64,000 nucleotides of DNA from Hordeum vulgare subsp. vulgare (GCF_904849725.1 NC_058522.1:232041084-232105083), one strand, 5' to 3'. Shown: positions 11,730 to 23,406, counted from the first letter of the stretch. Numbers and translations are program-made. Notes: generated by a model not told the origin, from the letters alone.

Positions 11730-12642
11730 TATGCTTAATGCTTGTCACTGTGGCCCGAGTGCCATGATTTCAGATCTGAACCTATTATGTTGTCGCCAAT
11801 ATATGTGTGTTTTAGATCCTATCTTGCAATTTGTAGTCACCTACTATGTGTTATGACCCGGCAACCCCGGAGTGACAATAGCCGGAACCACTCCTGGAGA
11901 TGACCATAGTATGAGGAGTTCATGTATTCACCGCGTGTTAATGCGTTGGTCCGGTTCTTTATTAAAAGGAGAACCTTAATATCCCGTAGTTTCCATTAGG
12001 ACCCCGCTGCCACGGGAGGGATGGATAATAGATGTCATGCAAGTTCTTTTCCCTAAGCACGTATGACTACATACGGAATACATGCCTACATTAGATCGAT
12101 GAACGGGAGCTAGCCACATATCTCTCCGTGTTATAGCTGTTACATGATGAATCACATCAGTCACACTCATCCATCACCGATCCACTGCCTACGAGTCTTT
12201 TACTACTGGTCCTCGCTACGTTACTTTGCTTAGGCTTGTCCCTTGCTACAAGAGGGATTGGGCCGCTTTGTTGTTGCTGTCACTTTGCTGCTGTCACTAC
12301 TGCTATTACTTGTTACTTTGTTGCTGTTGCTACTACTGTTCCTTGCTACTCCGATGTTACTTGTTGCAAGAATTTGTTGGCACTAACATCCCGTCAACAG
12401 GGCCTTTTCTAGTGCCATTACTAGGAATTGTCAAAGCTTTTTCTGGTGTCGTTGCTATCATACTACCTTGCTACTGATACTTTGTTTGCACACACTAATC
12501 TTTCAGGTGTGGTTGAATTGACAACTCGGTTGCTAATACTTGAGAATATTCTTTAGCTTCCCCTTTTGAGCGAATCTATAAATTCGGGTTGAATACTCTA
12601 CCCTCAAAAACTGCTGCGATCCCATACGCTTGTGGTACATCA
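11730..12642 (+). repeat. Element B 5' LTR, right part
   Basis: The LTR resumes after element A and matches 18657-19568. It contains a CTG/TTG/CTA trinucleotide-rich stretch at about 12268-12350 that gives a leucine/cysteine-rich spurious frame. It ends TACATCA at 12642, just before the primer-binding site. The two parts sum to 1572 bp, equal within 2 bp to the 3' LTR. Confidence 0.9.
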
Positions 12643-12652
12643 AGGCTTTTTC

Positions 12653-12670
12653 TGGCGCCGTTGCCGGGGA
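12653..12670 (+). other. Element B primer-binding site (tRNA-Asp type)
   Basis: TGGCGCCGTTGCCGGGGA follows the LTR end by ten bases. This is the standard primer-binding site of plant Athila/Tat elements, usually attributed to aspartate tRNA. Confidence 0.88.
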
Positions 12671-12695
12671 AGCACAGCTATAATCTCTGACTCAC

Positions 12696-14066
12696 TTGGG
12701 ATTGACGTGTGCTGATCACTATGGGGAATCCGAAAGATCCAAAACTAAAATCCTACCTTCCACTATGAGGAGAGGTAAGGAACTTCCATCTAGCTCTGCA
12801 CTTGATTCACCTTCAGTTCTGAGTAACTTTGTGACATCGCCTTCTGCTAGAAATCTTGATATGTCGCATGTGCTTGATGATGCTACTTTTGTTGTCCATG
12901 ATGCTTATGATGATGATATGCTTGATACTATGCCTGATGATGCTATGCTAGATACTATGCTTGCTGATGCTATGCTTGATACTATGCCTGATGATGCTAT
13001 GCTTGATACTATGCCTGATGATGCTATGCCTGATACTACTTTGCCACTTGGTGCATTCCTTGATGCACATATTGCTAGAGTTGCTGCTAGATGTGATGAT
13101 ACCTCTGAAACTGCTGATACTATTGAAGTAGAACCTGCTACTATGCCTGAATTGCCTGTTATGCCTGATACGCGCTATGTTATGGAGGGAGAGATAGCTG
13201 AGGATTTTCTTGCGTGTAAGGATAGCTATGATGTTGAGAAACTTTTGCGCAAGTGGAAAGAAAAATATCTGAACGCTAGGATGAAATACGACCCGAAGTT
13301 TGCCACTTCGCCTATTTTTGTGACCGATAAGGATTATGAATTCTCTGTCGACCCTGAGTTAATCACTCTCGTCGAATCTGATCCCTTTCACGGTTATGAG
13401 TCTGAAACGGTTGTAGCCCATCTTACCAAACTGCACGATATAGCCACCCTATTCACTAGTGAGGAAAAGATCCGCCACTACTATATGCTCAAGTTGTTTC
13501 CTTTCTCTCTAAAGGATGATTCTAAGACCTGGTTCACTTCTCTTGCTCCTGGTTGTGTGTGTAGCCCCCAGGATATGGTCTACTACTTCTCTGAAAAATA
13601 TTTCCCTACCCATAAGAAGCAAGCTGTCTTGCAGGAAATATACAACTTTGCTCAAGCTGAAGAAGAGAGTCTCCCACAAGCTTGGGGGAGGCTTATCCAG
13701 CTACTGAATGCTTTGCCTAATCACCCTCTTGAGAAGAATGAGATACTTGATATCTTCTATAATGGACTTACCGATGCTTCCAAAGACCACCTAGATAGTT
13801 GTGCCGGTAGTGTTTTTAGGGAACGAACCGTAGAACAAGCTGAGATTCTATTGAATAACATCATGTGCAATGAGAATGCTTGGACTATTCCCGAACCACC
13901 TCCTAAGCCAACTTCGAAGAAAAGAGGTATTCTATTCCTCAGTCTTGAAGATATGCAAGAAGCCAAGAAATCTATGCGAGAGAAAGGCATTAAATCTGAA
14001 GATGTCAAAAATCTACCACCTATCGAAGAGATCCATGGTCTCGATAAACCGATACAGGTAGTATAA
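12696..14066 (+). pseudogene. gag: Athila-type gag, N-terminal part (element B)
   Basis: This is the capsid-type part of the polyprotein. The nominal frame starts at 12696, but the more likely start is the ATG at 12765 (MRRGKELPSS), because element C has the same block in the same place. Residues of about 70-115 are a 9-residue tandem repeat (DDAMLDTMP). The gag core follows, with FATSPIF, DKDYEFSV and WGRLIQLLNALP segments. The frame closes at TAA 14064-14066. The same frame then continues for another 257 codons, and element C has a glutamate codon at that point, so this is a nonsense mutation. It is inactive as it stands. Confidence 0.82.
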
Positions 14067-14837
14067 GTAAATTCTCTGCGTAGGTTTGATGAGAGTGATA
14101 TTCCTTTTGATAAACCTGCTAGCTTATGCATGGATGAATTTGATAACTTTGTTGCCAAACAACAGAGTTTCAATGGTTATGTTAGCAAACAATTGGAAAA
14201 GAACGCTCGTATGCTTAGTCATTTAAGTGCTTGTGTGGACAGAAACGTCAACGATCTTAAGCTTCTGAGTAAACATGCCTCTATGGTTACTACTCAGGTA
14301 GAACAAGTACTTAAAGTTCAAAATGACTTGCTCAATGAGTTGAATGACAATTCCGTCAGAGTCGTCACTAGAGGCGGTAGAATGACCCAGGAACCTTTGT
14401 ATCCTGAGGGTCATCCGAAGAGAACTGAACAAGATTCTCAAGGAGTTAGCACTGATGGACCTAGTCATCCTAGAAAGAAGAAGAAAGATGATAGGAACCT
14501 GCACGCTAGCAACCCTGTTGCTGCTACACCTGAGAGTCCAAACGATGCCTCTGTTTCTGATGCTGAAACACAATCTGGTGATGAACATGAACCTAATGAT
14601 AATATCAATAGTGATGTTCATGAAGACGCTCAACCTAGCAATGAAAAGGATGTGGAGATTGAACCTAGTGTTGATCTTGATAACTCACAGCCTAAGAATA
14701 GAAGATACGATAAGAATGACTTCACTGCTAGGAAGCATGGTAAAGAAAGGGAACAATGGGTTCAGAAACCTACGCCCTTTCCTCCCAAACCATCCAAAAA
14801 AAGGATGATGAGGATTTTGAGCGCTTCGTTGAGATGA
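14067..14837 (+). pseudogene. gag: Athila-type gag, C-terminal part (element B)
   Basis: This is the same frame after the TAA at 14064. It carries MDEFDNF, a helical region, RVVTRGGRMTQEP and a long acidic, asparagine/aspartate-rich linker, then a proline/lysine stretch. I see no zinc knuckle, as is common in Athila gag. The frame is lost in a run of seven A near 14797-14803, where element C continues into the pre-protease region. A second one-base shift near 14899 separates it from the protease frame. Confidence 0.78.
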
Positions 14838-14901
14838 TCAGACTTGTCTTTCTGCAAATGCGTTTGACGGATATGCTCAAGATGTCTCCGTATGCTAAGT
14901 C

Positions 14902-15435
14902 GTGAAAGATATTGTGACCAATAAGAGGAGGATACCTAAGAGTGAGATTTCCACCATGCTCGCCAACTACACTTTCAAGGGTGGAACTCCGAAGAAACTA
15001 GGTGATCCCGGTGTGCCCACTATACCTTGCTCCATTAAAGGCAACTATATTAGAACTGTGTTATGCGACCTTGGAGCCGGTGTTAGTGTTATGCCTCTGT
15101 CTCTTTATCATGGACTTGAACTGGATAAGTTGACACCCACTGAAATCTCTCTGCAAATGGCCGACAAATCAACTGCTTTCCCTATCGGCATTTGCGAGGA
15201 TGTGCCTGTTGTGGTTGCTAACACCACTATCTTAACATACTTTGTTATCTTGGATATTCCCGAGGACGATGCCATGGCGGTCATCCTCGGAAGACCCTTT
15301 TTAAACACTGCAGGGGCTGTTATAGATTGCAACAAAGGCAATGTCACTTTCCATGTCAACGTTAATGAGCATACAGTGCACTTTCCGAAGAAACAATATC
15401 GAGTACATTGCATCAATTTTATCGAAAAAACTTAA
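14902..15435 (+). CDS. Athila-type aspartic protease domain (element B)
   Basis: This is a retropepsin-like domain of 177 residues that would cleave the gag polyprotein. The catalytic loop is LCDLGAGVSVMP at about residues 55-66, with the Athila-style D-L-G-A in place of D-T/S-G. The second conserved hydrophobic-glycine motif is VILGRPFLNTAG at about 128-139. The domain itself is open, but it is cut off from gag by two frameshifts. Translation ends at TAA 15433, and nothing like reverse transcriptase follows. Element C has the same domain at 46852-47621 in broken form. Confidence 0.82.
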   Translation: MKDIVTNKRRIPKSEISTMLANYTFKGGTPKKLGDPGVPTIPCSIKGNYIRTVLCDLGAGVSVMPLSLYHGLELDKLTPTEISLQMADKSTAFPIGICEDVPVVVANTTILTYFVILDIPEDDAMAVILGRPFLNTAGAVIDCNKGNVTFHVNVNEHTVHFPKKQYRVHCINFIEKT

Positions 15436-15754
15436 TCGATTCTTATTGGGAGCTTTTAATGCCCTATTCCTCGTGTCAAGATGAAGCATGACTTGCTTCT
15501 TGGGGAGATACACATCCCCATTGAGGTGACCTAGTGACTATTCAAAAATTCTCCGTTCTCTTTTGCGATTCGAAAAAATTTTGTCGAGGGGATTTGATCA
15601 ACCCCATTGACGGATTTATTTCGATGACCATGAGATGGATGAATCGAGGAGTCACAAACCTCTGTTCCAAGCTTTCACCTTCGGTTGCTTAGAAGAAAAA
15701 TGATAGATTTAGTTTAGTTTTCCCTGTTTTCTGTCTTAGCGTCCGGTAGAGAAG

Positions 15755-15960
15755 TACCCCGAAAATCAAAGTTCTTCGAACGTTGTGAAAATCTAGTATG
15801 ATTTTTTCTGGAAGATTCGAAAAATACTGGGACAAAGAGTCTGTCTGGGGGCCACACCAGTGGGCCACAAGCCCTAGGGGCACGGGCACCCCCCTGGCCG
15901 CGCCACCCAGGCTTGTGGGGCCTACAGGCACCCCCTCCACTCATTCTTGCTCCCATCCAG
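15755..15960 (+). repeat. LTR-like segment inside element B
   Basis: Downstream of the protease, a 200-bp stretch resembles the early part of B's own LTR. It has AAAGTTCT, ATTTTTTCTG and AAAAATAC blocks in the same order as 614-675. It then has the inverted repeat GTGGGCCACAAGCCC ... GGCTTGTGGGGCC at 15860-15925. Element C has a comparable segment in the same relative place. Confidence 0.6.
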
Positions 15961-16085
15961 TTCTCCTACCTTCAGAAAAATATCGTTTCGCAGCTCACAC
16001 AGTAGTGGCATCCTCAGTCCACTCCGGAGTACCCCGGAGCTGGTTATTTCCCTCCTTGGGAGTAGACAAAGCTAGGCCAAAAGCC

Positions 16086-16100
16086 TAAGCTTGGGGGAGT
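16086..16100 (+). other. Second polypurine-type tract inside element B
   Basis: TAAGCTTGGGGGAGT here is identical to the tract at 17984-17998 that precedes the 3' LTR. It lies 1.9 kb upstream, just after the LTR-like segment. Confidence 0.7.
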
Positions 16101-17983
16101 ACGTGTTCTCACCGACTTTACATTCTTGCTTATGCTTTCGCTTTGTTAGCCGGCCACTTTATCATCCATGCTAGTTTATTTTCTTTTTCTCGTTTTCTTT
16201 TCGTGTGTCTGTCTAGTTTGAGAAAAGCCAAAAAGATTTTCTTTTTCTTCTTTTGCTTGTTGGGAGCTTTCCCGTGTAGATAATTTTCTTTTTCGTTGGG
16301 TCCAGGTAGAAGATATTGGTTACAATGTTTAGTGGCTCTTGCATGCATACCTGTTTAGCTTTCAAAGAGCCATATTACTTTGTCTTCTCCTTTGTGTTTG
16401 CCTGCAGATTCCAGCGTAGTCCAATGCACGAGCACACTTATTATTGTTCACATCGTTCGGTCGTGCAAGTGAAAGGCAATAATGACGATATATGATGAAG
16501 TGACTGAGCCTGGAAAAGATGGTATGAACTCGATCTATTTTGTTTTAGTAAATACGATCATCATGCCTGATTCAACTTTGTTGTGAGAGAAACATGTTTT
16601 CAATGACAACTTAGAGATCATAGTTGTTTATGTCATGCTTATTTAGCTAGGAGATTATAATGGTCTGTCTTGGTTGCCAACATGAATGTTGAGATGACTA
16701 TGATGTAGTATGATAGGATGGTATCCTCCTTTGAATGTTTCAAGTGGCTTGACTTGGTGCATGTTCACGCATGTAGTTGAAAAAAAATCAACATAGCCTC
16801 TATGATGTTCATGTTCATGGTGATTTATGTCCTACTCATGCTTGCACTCAATGTTAGTTAATCTCAATGCATTTTGATGACTGTTGTCGCTCTCTAGTTG
16901 GTCGCTTCCCAGTCTTTTGCTAGCCTTCACTTGTACTAAGCGGGAATATTGCTTGTGCATCCACCTCCATAAACCCAAAGTTGTGCCTTATGAGTCCACC
17001 ATACCTACCTATGTGCGGTATCTACCTGTCGTTCCAAGTAAATTTGCATGTGCCACTCTCTAAATCTTCAAGAAATAATATGTTTTGCATGCCCGAACCG
17101 CTCATATGGTGACAGGGGCTATTGGTATCTTTCATGCTAGGTGTGTTATCCTAGATATGTGTTTATTCACTATCATTCACGAGAAAGGGGCCGGTAATTG
17201 GAATTCCCAGTTCCATACTCAAATCAAAAAGATAATTGCAAACAAAACTCCCGCAGGATTGATGTTGGTATGGACGGGACCCGAGGATTCGGCTAGCCGT
17301 GGAGTGTGATTGATTGATGGTGCGGGAGTCAAAACTTTAATTTTTTGTTTGGGAACCGCCTATATCATGTGTAGGGTGGAAGATGTTGAGAACTCTTAGT
17401 CATTGCGTTGACAATGAAGGCATGCCGCCCAAAATTATTATCTCTGTTTTCAAAGCTTGAGCTCTGGCACCTCTGCAAATCAATGCTTCCCTCTGCGAAG
17501 GGCCTGTCTATTTATGTTCCTGTTGAGTCATCCTCCTCTTACAAAAGCACCGATTAGAGAGCACCTCTGTCATTTTTATGCTTTGCCTTTAACTATGTTG
17601 AGTATGACTGTGACTGGATCTTCATTGCCATGAATTACAATGTTTAGTCAGCCCTTGGTCTTTTAAGGTGCTCTGCATTTATGTTTTGCGGTCTCAGAAA
17701 GAGCTAGCGAGATAACATCTATTCGTACTGTCTCATGTTGTTTTGATTGAAGTGTTGACATTTGAGGCTTATTATTATTTGCTCGCTAGTTGAATATGCC
17801 ATTGATATGAGTGTACCGTGAGACCTAGATGTCATTTGCTTATGTGGTTTTCCTGTGATCTTGCTGAAACTCTGGTTAGAAGTTAGACATAGTTGCAACA
17901 AGAAGATCAAACAGAGTTCGTCAAAGTTTTTCTTTTGTCTCTTTCAGTTTGTCAAATGAAGTGCTTGAGGACAAGCAAGGCTT
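16101..17983 (+). other. Element B non-coding 3' internal domain
   Basis: About 1.9 kb where an autonomous element would have reverse transcriptase and integrase. I see only short frames on both strands and no catalytic motif. Confidence 0.7.
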
Positions 17984-17998
17984 TAAGCTTGGGGGAGT
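17984..17998 (+). other. Element B polypurine tract
   Basis: TAAGCTTGGGGGAGT lies directly before the TG of the 3' LTR, where plus-strand DNA synthesis would be primed. Confidence 0.85.
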
Positions 17999-19568
17999 TG
18001 ATACGTCTCCATCATATCTACTTTTCCGAACTCTTTTGCCCTTGTTTTGGACTCTAATTTGCATGATTTGAATGGAACTAACCCGGACTGACGCTGTTTT
18101 CAGCAGAATTGCCATGGTGTTGTTTTTGTGCAGAAATAAAAGTTCTCGGAATGTCGTGAAAATTTACGGAGATTTTTTCTGGAATAAAAGAAAAATACCT
18201 GCGCAAAGTTCCACGTGAGGGGGCGTGCTAGTGGGCCACAAGCCCCTGGGCCGCGGCCACCCCCTATGGCCTCGCCATGAGGGCTTGTGGGGCCCACGTG
18301 GCACCACCGCCCCCCAATCTCAGTTCTATATCTTCCGTTTGCCTGGAAAAAAAATTAGAGAGAAGGTTTCATCGCGTTTTGCGATACGCAGGCGCCACCA
18401 CATCCTGTTCTTCATGTGGAGGGCAGATCTGGAGTCCGTTTCGGGCTCCGGAGAGGGGAAATCGTCGCCATCGTCATCATCAACCTTTCTCCATCGACAA
18501 TTCCATGATGCTCTTCATTGTTCGTGAGTAATCTCATCGTAGGCTTGCTGTACGGTGATGAGTGGGATGAGATCTATCATGTAATCGAGTTAGTTCTTGA
18601 CGGGGATTGATCCCTAGTATCCACTATGTTCTAGATTGATGTTGCTACTACTTGGCTATGCTTAATGCTTGTCACTAGGGCCGGAGTGCCATGATTTCAG
18701 ATCTGAACCTATTATGTTGTCGCCAATATATGTGTGTTTTAGATCCTATCTTGCAAGTTGTAGTCACCTACTATGTGTTATGACCCGGCAACCCCGGAGT
18801 GACAATAGCCACAACCACTCCCGGAGATGACCATAGTATGAGGAGTTCATGTATTCACCGCGTGTTAATGCGTTGGTCCGGTTCTTTATTAAAAGGAGAA
18901 CCTTAATATCCCGTAGTTTCCATTAGGACCCCGCTGCCACGGGAGGAATGGACAATAGATGTCATGCAAATTCTTTTCCCTAAGCACGTATGACTACATA
19001 CGGAATACATGCCTACATTAGATCAACGAACGGGAGCTAGCCACATATCTCTCCGTGTTCTAGCTGTTACATGATGAATCACATCCATCACACTCATCCA
19101 TCACCGATCCACTGCCTACGAGTCTTTTACTACTCGTCCTCGCTATGTTACTTTGCCTAGGCTTGTCCCTTGCTACAAGAGGGATTGGGCCACTTTGCTG
19201 CTGCTGTCACTTTGTTGCTGTCACTACTGCTTTTACTTGTTACTTTGCTGCTGCTGCTACTACTGTTCCTTGCTACTCCACTGTTACTTGTTGCAAGACT
19301 TTGTTGGCGCTAACATCCCGTCAACAGGGCCTTTTCTGGCGCCATTAATGGGAATTGTCAAAGCTTTTTATGGTGTCGTTGCTATCATACTACCTTGCTA
19401 CTGATACTTTGCTTGAGACACTAATCTTTCAGGTGTGGTTGAATTGACAACTCAGCTGCTAATACTTGAGAATATTCTTTAGCTTTCCCTTGTGAGCGAA
19501 TCAATAAATTTGGGTTGAATACTCTACCCTCAAAAACTATTGCGATCCCATACGCTTGTGGGACATCA
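17999..19568 (+). repeat. Element B 3' LTR (1570 bp)
   Basis: An uninterrupted copy of the B LTR, from TGATACGTCTCC to GGACATCA. The inverted repeat at 18231-18297 and the CTG-rich stretch at about 19195-19275 are as in the 5' LTR. GTGTA follows at 19569-19573. Confidence 0.92.
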
Positions 19569-19573
19569 GTGTA

Positions 19574-20453
19574 CCAAACGTCGCAACGTAACTGGGTGAC
19601 TATAAAGGTGCTCTACAGGTATCTCCAAGGGTGTTTGTTGAGTTGACATGGTTCAAGACTGGGATTTGTCCTTCCGTGTGATGGAGAGGTATCTCAGGGC
19701 CCACTCGGTAATATGGCATCACAACAAGCTTGCAAGAAATGTGACTAAAGAGTTAGCCATGAGATCTTGTATTACGGAACGAGTAAAGAGACTTGTCGGT
19801 AATGAGATTGAACTAGGTATGTACATACCAACGATCGAATCTCGAGCAAGTAACGTACCGGTGGACAAAGGGAACAATATACGAGTTTGATTGAATCCTT
19901 GACATCATGGTTCGACCAATAAATATATTTGTAGGATATGTCGGAGCCAATATGGGCATCTAGGTCCCGCTAATGGTTATTGACCGAAGAGTGTTTCGGT
20001 CATGTCTGCATAGTTCTCGAACCCGTAGGGTCTGCACACTTAAGGTTCGATGACGATTGCGTATTAATGAGTTATGTGTGGTGGTAATCGGAAGTTGTTC
20101 GGAGTCCCGGATGAGATCACGTACATCACGAGGAGCTCTGGAATAGTCCGCAGGTAAAGATTGACATATAGGAAGTTGGTATTCGACGTCCGGAAAAGTT
20201 CTGGGATATACCGGTTTTCTGATAGGAGTGCCGAAGTGTTCTGGCGGTCCACCTGCCCCGGAGGTGCCCTTCGGCTGTGGGAGGAGGTGCTCCAGCCCCT
20301 GGTGGGATGGCCGCCCCTCCCACCAAGGCCCATGCAGCTGAAGGCAAGAAGGAGGGTAGGCCCAAGGGTGGTGCCACCCTTCCTTGGGTTGCAAGCCACC
20401 TTGGCCGCCACCCCAAGCCCTAGGGGATAGCCTAGGGGTCGTGGTCCTCCACC
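19574..20453 (+). repeat. BARE/WIS-like Copia LTR, second piece, 3' truncated
   Basis: It continues the LTR broken at 474. The next expected block (CAAACGTCGCAACGTAACTG) is present and aligns with 25097 onward and 41076 onward. Homology weakens through a GC-rich stretch near 20230-20450 and stops where Copia pol sequence begins at about 20454. The expected last 500 bp of the LTR and any internal domain are missing. Confidence 0.75.
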
Positions 20454-21398
20454 TTATTCACTAAAATAGTAAATGGTGAATTAATTGTTTGTCAAATATG
20501 TGTGGATGATATTATCTTTGGTTATTGTTCTAACCCACATTTTAGTGGAAAGTTTGGAAAGGAGATGTGAGAGAAATACGAGATGTCCATGATGAGTGAA
20601 CTGAAGTTCTTCCTTGGATTATAGATCAAACAGTCAAGAGAAGTTACATTCATCTCCCAAACCAAGTACACCAAGGACTTGATCAAGAAGTTCGACATGC
20701 AAGAAGGCAAATGTATGAGAACCCCCATGCCAACTACTGGACATCTTGACCTCCCTAAGGATGATACACCCGTTGATCAAAAGGTTTATCGATCAATGAT
20801 AGGATAATTGTTATATCTATGTGCCTCTAGTCCTGAAATCATGCTAAGTGTTTGCATGTGTGCCCGCTATCAAGCAGCACCTAAAGAATGTCATCTATTG
20901 GCAGTGAAAAGGATAGTGAGGTACCTTATACATACACCAAACTTTGGCATATGGTATCCCAAGGGATCTTCTCTTGATCTTGTTGGCTATTTCGACTCGG
21001 ATTATGCTGGAGAGAAGGTTGATTGAAAATCCACCTCGGGTACATGTCAATTTCTTGGGAGATATCTTGTCTCTTGGACATCCAAGAAACAAAACTCGGT
21101 ATCCTTATCAACTGTCGAAGCTGAATACATTGCCGCTGGATCATGTTGTGCTCAATTACTATGGATGTCTCAAACGCTTTAGGATTATGGCATTCATGTT
21201 AGAAAAGTCCCATTGTTGTGTGACAATGAAAGTGATATTAAGATTGCATATAATCATGTGCAACATTCTATAACTAAGCACATCCAAGTGCGACATCATT
21301 TCATCCGTGATCATGTTGCCAGAGGAGATATTGATCTCAGGCATGTCTGTACTGACAAACAACTGGCTAACATTTTCACCAAACCACTTGGTGAGTAA
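20454..21398 (+). pseudogene. Copia pol remnant: end of reverse transcriptase and RNase H
   Basis: The frame starts inside reverse transcriptase just before the catalytic box, which reads CVDD instead of YVDD, followed by IIFG. It continues through KFFLG, a connection region and the RNase H domain (FDSDYAG, VEAEYIAA, LLCDNESDIKIA). It ends with the usual Copia tail IFTKPLGE. At least five in-frame stops occur before the natural end, near 20568, 20623, 20805, 21025 and 21180. Gag, protease and integrase are absent. Confidence 0.82.
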
Positions 21399-23406
21399 GT
21401 GTTATGTCATCTGAGGAGTGAGTTGAACATCATTGATGCTTCAGACTTGAGCTAGACTCACTCGGATGCATGCAAGGGCATGAGCTTGACTGACTATTCC
21501 TTCATGTCATTGATATGACCATCTTATGTCTTGGAAACTATGCTCCCATGTATTGTATCTAAGCTTTTGTAGGTACTTGGATGAAATACACTCCACAAGA
21601 TTGAAACCAAGTCTAAACAAAAGCAATCTTGACATGGCCAAGTATCAACAACCTATTTCTTCGGAGATGAAGGAAGAAGACAACAAAATCATATCCTTGA
21701 CAACACTATGATTATGAATTTCACTCATGTCATTTGGATATATTATGTGAACCACACAAGATGATATTCATCAACCTTTAGCATCCACAACAAGTTCACC
21801 TACATGCTACGTTAACAACATTATTCAAAGGTATGTACTCATATCCTTGGTAAAGATCTACACCAACTAAAGGAGTAAAGCAACTCAAGTGATATGAAGA
21901 CTTTGAAATGCTTAATCGAAAAATGGTAACCGCATTTCACGCTTAACGATGAGTATGACATATGATCAAGCATCCTTGCTTGACTCCTCAAGTAAAATAC
22001 TCTAATATAGGTGACCTAGTCACCTCCCCACATCTACATGGAGAATAACGTATGGTTCACATTTGATCTTCACATTCTAAGAACCATCCCTCTCTCATCT
22101 ATATGTGTGTATTTTCAAAAAAAATCTTTCTATTCTTCTTTTTGTTTTGTTTAACTGTCTCAGTTGGAATTATCATTCTTTTTACACTGGACTTTTGAAA
22201 CAATACTTTCAATCAACCTAGTTTATGTTAAAGAGTTGACTATCATTGCAACTCAGTTTCACCGAATTGGGAAACTCGGTCCAACCGATTTCTCCCAGAG
22301 GCCCAAATATTAATCGGTTCTACCGAATCATTATGCCTCGGTGACTCCGATTTTTCTGACTTTGTTGCTCAGATAAATTTCTTTCGGACTATTGTCCTAG
22401 GGAGACAACTTCTCTAGGGGGAGAAAAATCTCAGTGATCCCATGAAATATAAGAGGAAGAATCATCAAGGATCCCTACCATAGGGGGGTATCATTCAAGG
22501 ACCTCTTATCCATACCTAAGGGGGAGAACATTCGATGAGCCCTACAAAATATCTAAGGGGGGAAGCTAAATTCAAGGAACCCTTACAAAAGAGAGAAGTA
22601 TCGAGGATCCCTATGTCTCAATGAGCCCTTAACCTCTGCCTTTCTTTTTGGTAATTATGCCAAAGGGGGAGAAATATCATCAAAGCTTCCATTCATTGAA
22701 CCTACCTATAGGGAAGACACATCATCAAGAAGCTTATACAAAAAGAGGGAGAAACAACATTAAGAGGAGATACTTGTATCAAAACTTACACATTAAGGGG
22801 GAGAGAGATAAACGTGGCTTTATTGGTTTGAAATTATTATTTTTCCCTGCGTACTCCCTATATATACATGCCATGATTCAGGGGGAGAGGAAACTTTACA
22901 TATTTATTTTCAGGGGAGAAAAGTTCTTGTTCCTTGGAGACATATTCTTTCATCAAATCAATCTTCAATATGTCTTTAATTTCTTAGTATCTTTGAAGTT
23001 CTTTGCATCTTTACAACAGGGTACTCTTGTGTTATATAACATTTGTTTTCCCAAGTGTACTTCTATGTCAATACCCTCAAGATTCTCAAGGTAAGTATAT
23101 GCATCATATCCGTGTTCATGATGACCTCTTGTTTCTTTAACATCTTGTTTGCAAGAGGGAGTCTTGAACATGGAAGTCCTTCATTCACATATGTTTGATG
23201 CATATAGCCAAGATCCATATGACTTGTCTTGTCCTTCTACCTTGTGTGTGCCCATGCATTCCAAAGCAATTATATTTTAAAGGGATTGCACACATTTAGG
23301 GGGGCTTGTACTAGTCATATGTTTGTCAAAGCTGTCATATCCTTATGCGTATCTTTATTTGAACCTTCGATTGTATGTTGTCATCAATTACCATAAAGGG
23401 GGAGAT
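21399..23406 (+). other. Sirevirus-like 3' internal non-coding region
   Basis: About 2 kb between pol and the LTR. Two structures stand out. Near-palindromes of the type CGGT-N3-ACCG lie at 22254-22349. About nine G-rich purine tracts (AGGGGGAGA-like) lie between 22416 and 23304, before the true tract AAAGGGGGAGAT at 23395-23406. No credible ORF was found. Confidence 0.65.

Larger units (their letters stand above)
475..19568 (+). mobile_element. Athila-like Gypsy element B (Sabrina-type), non-autonomous, nested
   Basis: The boundaries are TGATACGTC at 475 and GGACATCA at 19568, flanked by GTGTA target duplications at 470-474 and 19569-19573. Without element A (1134-11724) and its duplication it is about 8.5 kb with LTRs of about 1.57 kb. 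The internal domain carries a tRNA-Asp-type primer-binding site, a gag region and an aspartic protease. After that comes about 2.5 kb of non-coding sequence, with no reverse transcriptase, RNase H or integrase on either strand. This matches the Sabrina-type Athila elements of Triticeae, which are known to lack most of pol. The family name is by recognition only. Confidence 0.88.

Noticed and set aside
12226..12477. Leucine/cysteine-rich small frame, repeated at 19153-19404
   Set aside because: It is produced by a CTG/TTG/CTA-rich stretch present in both LTRs of element B.
22648..23094. A 148-codon frame with hydrophobic segments before the Sirevirus-like LTR
   Set aside because: It overlaps the G-rich tracts and has no recognisable domain. 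It is probably chance; an envelope-like gene would be longer and lie directly after pol.
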